Under the pieces are notes generated by a model that saw only the letters and a program-made list of their open reading frames with translations, had not been told where the DNA came from and did no database searches. A stretch of 7,387 nt of DNA from an uncultured Saprospirales bacterium (lineage in GTDB: Bacteria > Bacteroidota > Bacteroidia > Chitinophagales > JADIYW01): positions 1-7,387 of the forward strand of contig CALLKF010000049.1 of NCBI GenBank assembly GCA_938008535.1. The letters run 5' to 3'. The translations under genes were made by a program, and so were the position numbers. Shown piece after piece: positions 1 through 6,717 of this stretch (within the stretch, counting starts at the first letter, position 1; every line of letters starts with the position of its first letter).

Positions 1-23
1 CCAAAACACCACTATCCGAATTT

Positions 24-50
24 CCCCTCCTTGGAGGGGTTAGGGGTGGG
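24..50. repeat. REP-like C/G-rich palindrome
   Basis: A perfect inverted repeat CCCCTCC-TT-GGAGGGG lies at 24-39, followed by TTAGGGGTGGG to 50. It stands out sharply in this AT-rich DNA. Short elements of this kind (a CCCCTCC/GGAGGGG palindrome followed by TAGGGGTGGG) are, as I recall, scattered in many copies between genes in Bacteroidota genomes, so it is probably an interspersed REP-like unit. The T-rich stretch after it (51-60) means it could also act as a weak terminator for a gene lying to the left. Only one copy is present here, so its repetitive nature is inferred. Confidence 0.5.
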
Positions 51-97
51 TTTATTCTTTACTATCTGCTTCCTAAACCGTAAATTCACAACCATCC

Positions 98-340
98 ATG
101 CAACCCAAACGCAACATAAAAAAGTACGCCATAATAGGACTCATAGCAAGCATAGCAATGCTGCTGCTCTCACGATTAATGTTTGATTATTTTTACTATA
201 ATTATTCAATAGAAGATGAACTGGCTATGATTATAGAAAGAGCATGTTATGTAGCAGGAATTATTTCTATGTATACAGGTGCAGTGTCAGTAGTTGTTTT
301 AGTAATACAATTGGTGAAAGATGTTAGAAATAAAGTATAA
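98..340 (+). CDS. small two-helix membrane protein, function unknown
   Basis: The protein has 80 residues and I do not recognise its family. A short basic N-terminus (K4, R5, K8, K9) is followed by a hydrophobic segment at about 11-28 (AIIGLIASIAMLLLS core). An aromatic and acidic stretch with FDYFYYNY comes next (29-36), and a second hydrophobic segment spans about 51-73. A charged tail (KDVRNKV) closes it. This suggests an inner-membrane protein with two helices and both ends in the cytoplasm by the positive-inside rule. The ATG at 98 is the first in frame and gives the basic N-terminus expected before a membrane helix. No Shine-Dalgarno sequence is visible, as is usual in Bacteroidota. It points the same way as cas9 but is separated from it by 249 nt holding the tracrRNA on the other strand, so it is probably not part of the cas operon. 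A gene is likely but not certain. Confidence 0.55.
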   Translation: MQPKRNIKKYAIIGLIASIAMLLLSRLMFDYFYYNYSIEDELAMIIERACYVAGIISMYTGAVSVVVLVIQLVKDVRNKV

Positions 341-362
341 AGCTAAATTCAATTATATGGCT

Positions 363-390
363 GTCTTGCTGAGTTTATCGAAGCACCTTA
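363..390. repeat. possible diverged interspersed element
   Basis: The stretch GTCTTGCTGAGTTTATCGAAGCACC resembles an intergenic element that I recall as common in Bacteroidota genomes (GTCATGCTGAGTTTATCGAAGCATC-type, with ends TGCT...AGCA able to pair). It lies between the small membrane protein and the tracrRNA, and no reading frame runs through it. Only one copy is visible, so the call rests on memory of the motif. The following bases contain a small hairpin, ATTGC-AAAC-GCAAT (398-411). Confidence 0.35.
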
Positions 391-421
391 TTCTATTATT
401 GCAAACGCAATGAAGCAATCT

Positions 422-460
422 CAATAAAATAAAGAAGGCGAAAGATTGCTCTTCCACCTT
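422..460 (-). terminator. Rho-independent terminator of tracrRNA
   Basis: On the minus strand, AAGGUGGAAGA (460-450) pairs with UCUUUCGCCUU (445-435) over 11 positions, including two G-U wobbles, across a GCAA (GNRA-type) loop at 449-446. CUUUAUUUUAUUG follows at 434-422. In mature tracrRNA this hairpin normally stays as the 3' structural element bound by Cas9. An overlapping alternative pairing, AGCAATCT (414-421) with AGATTGCT (443-450), would compete with it if transcription read through. Confidence 0.85.
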
Positions 461-509
461 AGATGTTTTCACAACGGAATAATCCTTATTGTGAATTGCT
501 TTAAATTGT
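424..509 (-). ncRNA. tracrRNA of the type II-C system
   Basis: Read on the minus strand, the RNA starts with an anti-repeat (509-489) complementary to the 5' end of the minus-strand CRISPR repeat. TTGTGAATTGCTTT and AAATTGT match the repeat exactly, with one T missing between them, and the next position (488) gives a G-U pair. A nexus follows: AAGGAUUAUUCC (487-476), whose GGA and UCC pair around UUAU. Then comes the linker GUUGUGAAAACAUCU and an 11-bp terminator stem (460-450 with 445-435) closed by a GCAA tetraloop, ending in CUUUAUUUUAUU. The AAGGAUUAUUCCGUUGUGAAAAC core is, from memory, typical of Bacteroidota tracrRNAs. Its role is to pair with crRNA, allow processing of the duplex and anchor it in Cas9. 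The 5' end is placed about 5 nt after the -7 element of the promoter at 514-545, and the 3' end in the U-rich tract. Both ends are estimates. Confidence 0.92.
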
Positions 510-513
510 ATGT

Positions 514-545
514 CAAATATATAAATATTTTATTGAATTTCCAAA
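514..545 (-). promoter_or_regulatory. tracrRNA promoter
   Basis: On the minus strand, TTTG (545-542) is followed after 20 nt by TATATTTG (521-514). This is a full match to the Bacteroidota primary-sigma consensus, TTTG near -33 and TAnnTTTG near -7. A start about 5 nt downstream would fall near 509, exactly at the outer edge of the anti-repeat, which supports the assignment. It overlaps the candidate cas9 promoter that fires in the other direction. Confidence 0.75.
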
Positions 546-562
546 ATTTATTTTTACATTAG
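532..562 (+). promoter_or_regulatory. candidate cas9 operon promoter
   Basis: ATTG (532-535) is followed after 19 nt by TACATTAG (555-562), which differs from the Bacteroidota -7 consensus TAnnTTTG at one position. Transcription would begin near 567-570, leaving a leader of only about 20 nt before the cas9 ATG at 590. That leader is A/T-rich with no Shine-Dalgarno sequence. The match is weaker than that of the tracrRNA promoter. A TATAAT at 565-570 is an alternative but lacks a clear partner element. Confidence 0.45.
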
Positions 563-589
563 AGTATAATACATAAAATTTATAAAATT

Positions 590-3500
590 ATGAAAAGAAT
601 ATTAGGATTAGATTTAGGAACTAACAGTATTGGTTGGGCTTTGATAGAGATAGACCATATAAATAAAATAGTAAAAATTCTAGGACTTGGGTCTAGGATT
701 TTGACAATGGATGCAGCAGAAATCTCCAAATTTGAAAGTGGCGCAAAATTAGAAAGTTCTGCCGCACAAAGAACCGCTAAACGTACTACTAGGAAACTAA
801 ATGAACGCTATTTATTAAGACGTGACAGACTTCATTGCGTTTTAAATTTACTTAATTCTCTGCCAGAACATTATAAATTATCTATAGATTTTGAAACTGA
901 AAAAGGAAAACGTAGTGGTAAATTCAAGAAAGGTTTTGAAGAAAAATTTGCTTATTGTAAAGATAAAGGTGGTAAACCTCAATTCCTTTTTTTGGATGCA
1001 TACTATGAAATGGAAAATGAGTTCAAAAAACAACATCCTAAGTTATTTTATACTAAAAGAAATGGTAAATTAACTAAAATCCCTTATGACTGGACGCTTT
1101 ATTACTTGCGACATAAAGCTTTAACTGATCCAAATTATAAGTTGACAAAAGAACAGTTGGCGTGGGTTACATTAAGTTTTAATCAAAAAAGAGGTTATGA
1201 AAAAGTAATAGGCCAAGACGAGAAAGCTCAAAAGGAAGGGGAACTGACAGACAGTTTTGTGGGCAAGGTAAAAGATATTACAAAAATTGAAAACGAAGAA
1301 GCGTATCAAGTTACTTTAGTCAATAGCAATAACGAAACAAACGAATTATTTAAATATAAAGAAGAAAGTAAAATTATAATTACAGAAGTTGGAGATTTAA
1401 AAGAAGTTGAAATTATTTCAAAATATGATGAAGAAGGTTCAATTGATGCAAGTAAAACGGAATATATCATCAACGAGATTCGTGAGTTTCTAATCACAGA
1501 TATTAGAAATACAGGACAGAAAAGAAAAGAAAATATAGTTTTTGAAGTAGAATTGGAAACTGGTTGGTTAAAAGAACAATTAAGCAAATTTACTCCTAAA
1601 TGGAAAGACACAAGAAGAGATTTTATTATCAGAACAAAATATGATGAAAATGGCGATAGAATTTTAAAAGGTGCCGATAAAGGGAGAAATATTAGCATAC
1701 CTAAAGATGAAGATTGGACATTATTGAAATTAAAAACAGAGACTTTATTAACTTCTTTCAATATAAAAAACAACACTAAAGGAATTGCTTCTTTTGTGTA
1801 TTATAATCTGTTGCAAAATCCTAAACAAAAAGTAAATGGAGATTTAATTACTGTTATTGAGAGAGATTATTATAGAGATGAATTAAATGAAATTTATATC
1901 AATCAAGAAAAATTTCATCCTGAATTATCGAATAGAGTATTATATGAACAAGCTATTCAATTACTATATCCTAATAATAACAATCATCAAAAAACTATTC
2001 AAGAACTTAATTTTAATTACTTAATTAAAGAAGATATCTTATTGTATCAGAGAGATTTGAAATCTAAAAAATCTTTAATTGCCGATTGTGTTTACGAAAA
2101 AGAAAATTATGAACGAACTGATGAAAAGACAGGAAAGAAATATAAAAAACCATTAAAAGCAATTCATAAATTCAACCCTTTGTATCAGGAGTTTCGCTTA
2201 TGGCAGTTTATAAAAAGGTTAAAAATCATCAAGAAAGAAGAAATTCTAAATGATGAAATAAATATAAATGTAGATGTTACTACTCAACTTTTAACAAATC
2301 AAATCAAAGAAGAATTATTTACTTTCCTTAATGATAAAGAAAGTATTACGGAGAAAGATATCTTGACTTTTGTTAGTAAAACACACAAAGATTTTCAAAT
2401 CAAAACTGATAATTATAAATGGAACTTTACTTCAGAAAAAGAACCTTGCAATCCAACTAGATATAACTTAATACTTAGAACAAAGCGAATAAAAGGTTTT
2501 GATTATAAATCATTCTTAACACCTGAAAATGAATACAGCTTATGGCATTTTTTTTATTCAGTTAAAAAGAAAAGTGAATTTCATAAAGGTTTAAGTAGTT
2601 TAATTGGTAAATTATTAGAAAAATCAAATTTGCCAATTAATTATCAAGACGAATTATTTAAAAATTTTAGTTCGTTTGGTGGTTATCCTAATGATTATGG
2701 TACTTATTCAGAAAAAGCCATAAAAAAGTTGTTACCATTCTTACGATTGGGAAAATATTGGAACTCTGAAACCGTAAAAGATATTTTAGATAATGTTAAT
2801 CATGAAGTTAAAGACAAAGTTCTGTTAAAAGAAAATATTAATGGTGAAATAGAAGATTTTCAAGGTTTATGGGTTTCAAGTGCTTGTTATTTAGTTTATG
2901 GTCGTTATTCAGAAGTTGGAGAAGTACAGTTTTGGCAATCACCTTATGATATTGAAAATTATTTAAAGAACGAATTCAGACAACATTCTTTAAACAATCC
3001 AATAGTTGAAAAGATATTGGTGGAAACATTACATGTTGTAAAAGATATTTGGAAATATTATGGAGAAGAAATTGGAATCGATGAAGATGGAAAAACTATT
3101 TACAATAAACTATTCGATAAAATACATATTGAATTAGGACGAGAAATGAAAAAAAATAATAAGCAAAAAGAAAGAGACGACAAACAAAATAAAGAAAATA
3201 GAAAATCAAATGAGAGAATTATTGAACTATTGAAAGAATTAAAAAGAAACAATAATTCTTTGCAGGAGAAATCACCATTTCAACAAGAAAAATTAAGAAT
3301 CTTGGAAGAAAGTCTATTATCGTCAATTGAGTATGATAAAGACAATACAGAATATGAGTTATCTACTGGGAAAATCACTAAAAAGGAAATAAAAGACATA
3401 ACGACAAAAGAATTTTCTAAAATTAGCAGAAGCGATTTTGAACGATATAAACTTTGGCTTGACCAACGCTACCAATCGCCTTATACTGGAAAACTCATTA

Positions 3501-5770
3501 AATTATCTGATTTATTCGACAGGAAGAAATATGAAATAGAACACATTTTTCCTCAAGAGCGTATTACTTTAAACGCACTCTACAATAAAGTAATTTGTGA
3601 AACAGAAATAAACAAAGAGAAAAAAGCTCATACAGGATATAGCTTTATTGCAATTTCCAAATCAAAAGAAGTTTTTTGTAGTGCTCATAACCAAAAGATT
3701 AAAATCCTAAGTATTGAAAAATATGAGAAATTAATAAAAAGCAACTTTTCTGGTAGAAAAAAAGAGATTTTATTGAGCAAAGAAATCCCTGAAGAATTTA
3801 CAAATAGCCAATTAAATAATAGCCAATATATTTCCAAAATGGCAATGAAGCTATTAAGTAATATTGTAAGAGAAAAAGACGAAGATACTTTCCGTTCTAA
3901 GAATGTATTAGCAACTAATGGAACTATTACTTCAACATTGAAAAGACATTGGCAGCTAAATGACGCATGGAATGAAATTATTTCACCCAGATTTAAACGC
4001 TTAAATGAATTGACTAATACTAATTTATTTGGAAATTATCGTGAAATAAATGGACATAAAGTTTTTATAAATGAAGTACCCGATGAGGTAAGTAAAAATT
4101 TTGACCCTAAAAGAATAGACCATCGTCATCACGCATTGGATGCATTAATTATTGCTCTGACCACTGAAAATCATGTCAATTATTTAAATAATATATCGTC
4201 TCAAGAAAACAATAAAGAAAAATTAGAAACGCGTAAAGCAATAAAGTTCCAATTAACTAATTCAAGAAAAGGTTTTAATGACGAAAAAGAATGGTATTTC
4301 TTACCACCAGCACAAATTAAAACAAAAGATGGAATAGATGAATATGAATATCTTTTTAACGATATTAAAAGCAATGTATTTAAAGATGTAGCACAAACAG
4401 CATTAGAAAATACGATAGCAGGTTTCAAACAAAAAAACAGAGTTATTCGTCAAAGATGGAATAAGTATCTAAAAACAGAAAATGATAAAGTATCAATCAT
4501 TAAAGAAGATTCTTTAAAGCAAAAATCAAATTATAATTCAAGAAAACCGCTTCATTTAGACACGTTTTATGGAAAAGTAAAACTTAAAAGCAAAATAATA
4601 TCAATTAATATATCAAAAGCGATTTATGAAAATTTTGATGTAGTTGATTATTTACTTTTAAATGAAATCAACGAGTTAAGGCAGAATTATTCAGACAATG
4701 AAATAATTAATACTCTTTCAAAGAAATACAAAACAGTTCGGGTTTATGAAAAGTTGGTAGCATCTAGATTTGGTAATGAATTAGAAACATTTGCTTTTAT
4801 TGCTCCTGATAAAATTATTAAATACATTAATGCTGTTACTGATACAGGAATTCAAAAAATATTAGAAAGGCATTTACATTCATATGATACTATTACAAAA
4901 AAAATAGTAGATGTTATTGAATATGCTGATTACATTGTTGATGGAGAACATCATCGAATAATAAAAGAATTTTTGAGAGAGAATTCCACAATAGAATATA
5001 TTGTGATTGATAAAAAAGAAATTAGAGAAACGGAAATATTAATTAATGATTTAAAGGCAGATATAGAAGACAAAGGATTAATAAAACACAATCCACAATT
5101 GGCATTCTCTCCTGATGGAATTAAAGAATTGAATGAGAATGTAATTAAACTCAACAACGGAAAATTTCATCATCCAATCTTTAAAATACGAATGGCAGAT
5201 TTAATGGGTACAAAATTTTCAGTTTCTGAAGATGGACAAAAGAATACAAAGTATGTTGCAACCGCTGGTGGAAGTAATGCTTTTTGTGGTTTTTACCAAA
5301 AAGAATCAGAACGAAAATTTTATATTCCTACACTTCGAGAATCCATAGAAAACTTAAAGCAAGGCAATAAAACTTGTCCAGTAATACATCCTGAAGATTC
5401 AGAGTTCAAATTATTATTTGTTCTGAATCCTAGTGATTTAGTTTATATTCCTACAGACGAAGAAATAGGAAACATGAGTCTTATTGATTTTAAGAACTTA
5501 TCAAAGGATCAAGTAACTAGGATTTATAAATTCACAGATGGTAGTGGTACAACAATGAATTTTGTGCCTGTAAATGTATCTAGTGTACTATTTAATCTTT
5601 CAAAAATCGAACAAACCAAATATGGATTAAATTTGTCAATTCAAAATGAGCTTGGTTTAGGAAGTCCACAATCAAAGAATCAAAATTCTTTAGATGGGAA
5701 ACAAATAAAATCAGTTTGTTGGAAACTAGAAGTAAACAGATTAGGTAAAATAACTAAAGTAATCCGATGA
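590..5770 (+). CDS. cas9: CRISPR-associated endonuclease Cas9, type II-C, very large
   Basis: RNA-guided DNA endonuclease with 1726 residues. RuvC-I is at the very N-terminus (GLDLGTNSIGWA, catalytic D8), which fixes the ATG at 590. An arginine-rich bridge helix follows at about 58-90. The REC lobe covers roughly 91-830 and includes the conserved-looking NPLYQEFRLWQF (529-540). RuvC-II is IHIELGREM with E848. A lysine-rich, probably coiled segment follows (853-880). The HNH domain has EIEHIFPQ with H985, plus N999 and N1008; the H-to-N spacing of 23 equals H840-N863 of the S. pyogenes enzyme. RuvC-III is HHALDAL with H1181 and D1184. The C-terminal half carries TFYGKV (1325-1330), the YVATAGGSNAF region (from 1555) and TCPVIHP (from 1595). 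It ends in a CWKLEVNRLG motif that I associate with full-length Bacteroidota Cas9, so the protein appears complete. All six catalytic positions are intact, so both DNA strands should be cut. II-C enzymes are often near 1000 residues; this one exceeds even Francisella Cas9 (1629). The PAM cannot be read from sequence. Confidence 0.97.
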   Translation: MKRILGLDLGTNSIGWALIEIDHINKIVKILGLGSRILTMDAAEISKFESGAKLESSAAQRTAKRTTRKLNERYLLRRDRLHCVLNLLNSLPEHYKLSIDFETEKGKRSGKFKKGFEEKFAYCKDKGGKPQFLFLDAYYEMENEFKKQHPKLFYTKRNGKLTKIPYDWTLYYLRHKALTDPNYKLTKEQLAWVTLSFNQKRGYEKVIGQDEKAQKEGELTDSFVGKVKDITKIENEEAYQVTLVNSNNETNELFKYKEESKIIITEVGDLKEVEIISKYDEEGSIDASKTEYIINEIREFLITDIRNTGQKRKENIVFEVELETGWLKEQLSKFTPKWKDTRRDFIIRTKYDENGDRILKGADKGRNISIPKDEDWTLLKLKTETLLTSFNIKNNTKGIASFVYYNLLQNPKQKVNGDLITVIERDYYRDELNEIYINQEKFHPELSNRVLYEQAIQLLYPNNNNHQKTIQELNFNYLIKEDILLYQRDLKSKKSLIADCVYEKENYERTDEKTGKKYKKPLKAIHKFNPLYQEFRLWQFIKRLKIIKKEEILNDEININVDVTTQLLTNQIKEELFTFLNDKESITEKDILTFVSKTHKDFQIKTDNYKWNFTSEKEPCNPTRYNLILRTKRIKGFDYKSFLTPENEYSLWHFFYSVKKKSEFHKGLSSLIGKLLEKSNLPINYQDELFKNFSSFGGYPNDYGTYSEKAIKKLLPFLRLGKYWNSETVKDILDNVNHEVKDKVLLKENINGEIEDFQGLWVSSACYLVYGRYSEVGEVQFWQSPYDIENYLKNEFRQHSLNNPIVEKILVETLHVVKDIWKYYGEEIGIDEDGKTIYNKLFDKIHIELGREMKKNNKQKERDDKQNKENRKSNERIIELLKELKRNNNSLQEKSPFQQEKLRILEESLLSSIEYDKDNTEYELSTGKITKKEIKDITTKEFSKISRSDFERYKLWLDQRYQSPYTGKLIKLSDLFDRKKYEIEHIFPQERITLNALYNKVICETEINKEKKAHTGYSFIAISKSKEVFCSAHNQKIKILSIEKYEKLIKSNFSGRKKEILLSKEIPEEFTNSQLNNSQYISKMAMKLLSNIVREKDEDTFRSKNVLATNGTITSTLKRHWQLNDAWNEIISPRFKRLNELTNTNLFGNYREINGHKVFINEVPDEVSKNFDPKRIDHRHHALDALIIALTTENHVNYLNNISSQENNKEKLETRKAIKFQLTNSRKGFNDEKEWYFLPPAQIKTKDGIDEYEYLFNDIKSNVFKDVAQTALENTIAGFKQKNRVIRQRWNKYLKTENDKVSIIKEDSLKQKSNYNSRKPLHLDTFYGKVKLKSKIISINISKAIYENFDVVDYLLLNEINELRQNYSDNEIINTLSKKYKTVRVYEKLVASRFGNELETFAFIAPDKIIKYINAVTDTGIQKILERHLHSYDTITKKIVDVIEYADYIVDGEHHRIIKEFLRENSTIEYIVIDKKEIRETEILINDLKADIEDKGLIKHNPQLAFSPDGIKELNENVIKLNNGKFHHPIFKIRMADLMGTKFSVSEDGQKNTKYVATAGGSNAFCGFYQKESERKFYIPTLRESIENLKQGNKTCPVIHPEDSEFKLLFVLNPSDLVYIPTDEEIGNMSLIDFKNLSKDQVTRIYKFTDGSGTTMNFVPVNVSSVLFNLSKIEQTKYGLNLSIQNELGLGSPQSKNQNSLDGKQIKSVCWKLEVNRLGKITKVIR

Positions 5771-6660
5771 TCAAACGCACTCTATACTTCGGTAATCCAA
5801 CTCGTCTGTCTGTGCAGCAGCAACAATTGCTGATAAAGACAGACGATGTAGAACGTACAATACCTATCGAAGATATTGGTGTAATAATTATCGATCATTA
5901 CCAAACTTCTGTAACGCATGCGGTGATGCATTTGTTATTAGAAAATAATGTGGCGTTTATTACTTGTAATGATAAACATCATCCAACCGGATTGATGCTG
6001 AATTTAGATGGAAATACGTTGCAGTCAGACAGATTTAAAGCACAAATAGAAGCATCGGAACCACTCAAAAAACAATTGTGGCAACAAACCATTAAAGCAA
6101 AAATTGCGAATCAAAAAGCAGTATTGGATAAATGGGAAATTGAATCTTCTTTTATGAATCGTTGTTTGCAAAAAGTATTGAGTGGCGACACTTCTAACCA
6201 GGAAGCACAAGCTGCAAAATATTATTGGCGCAATTTATTAGACGAAGAAGAACCGGACTTTTTTCGCGCACGCTTTGGCGATTATCCGAATAATTTTTTG
6301 AATTATGGTTATGCAATTTTGCGTGCAACAGTGGCGCGTGGCTTAGTGGCTTCTGGTTTGTTGCCAACGCTTGGCATTCATCATCGAAATAAATACAACG
6401 CGTATTGTTTGGCTGATGATATTATGGAACCATATCGACCTTATGTAGATCATTTGGTAAAAGAAATTGTAAATGATTTTCCGTCAGAACTCGAACTCAG
6501 TAAAGAAATAAAGAAAAAATTATTAGAAATACCAGCCATTAATATTGTAATAGACGACAATAAAAGTCCATTATTAGTTGGCTTGCAACGAACCACTGCA
6601 TCATTGGCTGCATGTTACGATGGCGAACTAAAAAAAATAATTTATCCGGTGTTTAGTTAA
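5767..6660 (+). CDS. cas1: CRISPR integrase Cas1
   Basis: Metal-dependent integrase that, as a complex with Cas2, inserts new spacers at the leader-proximal repeat. It has 297 residues, a normal length for type II Cas1. The N-terminal beta-rich domain (about 1-85) starts MIKRTLYFGNPTRLSV and contains the IPIEDIGVIIID strand region. The alpha-helical catalytic domain carries E146 (NQEAQAAKYYW), the histidine pair H205/H206 (LGIHHRNKYNAYCLADD; G-x-x-H spacing favours H206) and D218 with E221 (DDIMEPYRPYVD). These form the expected metal site. The start codon overlaps the cas9 stop as ATGA, which implies translational coupling and one transcript. Hand-counted samples are less AT-rich than most of cas9. 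A short unit with a 20-bp inverted repeat separates it from cas2. Confidence 0.97.
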   Translation: MIKRTLYFGNPTRLSVQQQQLLIKTDDVERTIPIEDIGVIIIDHYQTSVTHAVMHLLLENNVAFITCNDKHHPTGLMLNLDGNTLQSDRFKAQIEASEPLKKQLWQQTIKAKIANQKAVLDKWEIESSFMNRCLQKVLSGDTSNQEAQAAKYYWRNLLDEEEPDFFRARFGDYPNNFLNYGYAILRATVARGLVASGLLPTLGIHHRNKYNAYCLADDIMEPYRPYVDHLVKEIVNDFPSELELSKEIKKKLLEIPAINIVIDDNKSPLLVGLQRTTASLAACYDGELKKIIYPVFS

Positions 6661-6662
6661 CC

Positions 6663-6709
6663 GTTATAAGTTATAAGGTTATCACGTCAATAACTTTATA
6701 ACCTATAAC
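6663..6709. repeat. 20-bp imperfect inverted repeat between cas1 and cas2
   Basis: The left arm (6663-6682, starting GTTATAAGTTATAAGG) and right arm (6690-6709, ending CCTATAAC) match as inverted copies at 18 of 20 positions around a 7-nt loop, CACGTCA. One of the two mismatches would still pair as G-U in RNA. It begins 2 nt after the cas1 stop and ends 8 nt before the cas2 ATG, so it fills nearly the whole gap. It lacks a T-run and so is not a classic terminator. It may tune cas2 expression, stabilise the cas9-cas1 message, or be an inserted palindromic element. Confidence 0.75.
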
Positions 6710-6717
6710 TATTTACT

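Noticed and set aside
83..92. AATTCACAAC, a 10-base match to the end of the CRISPR repeat, just before the small ORF
   Set aside because: There is no second matching block, no adjacent tracr-like structure and no spacing that fits an array remnant; the real anti-repeat is at 488-509.
565..570. TATAAT resembling a sigma70 -10 box before cas9
   Set aside because: Bacteroidota use a different consensus, there is no clear -35 partner, and A/T-only hexamers are frequent here. The ATTG-N19-TACATTAG pair was preferred.
1306..1776. 156-residue minus-strand open frame
   Set aside because: It lies inside cas9, opposite conserved-reading REC sequence, and its Leu/Ser/Phe-rich product is what the antisense of a Lys/Glu/Asn-rich gene gives. 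The same applies to the frames at 4201-4428, 4951-5157 and 6025-6210, and to the plus-strand frame at 891-1073.
590..5770. A novel effector other than Cas9, or type II-A/II-B assignment
   Set aside because: All Cas9 motifs are present with standard HNH spacing; no csn2 (II-A) or cas4 (II-B) is seen in the operon, so II-C is the simplest assignment.
6071..6080. Nine-base identity (CAATTGTGG) between cas1 and the complement of spacer 1
   Set aside because: It is too short for a protospacer and does not extend on either side, so it is not evidence of self-targeting.
6663..6709. cas1-cas2 hairpin as a Rho-independent terminator
   Set aside because: No run of T follows the right arm on the plus strand, the stem is A/T-rich, and cas2 is expected to be in the same operon.
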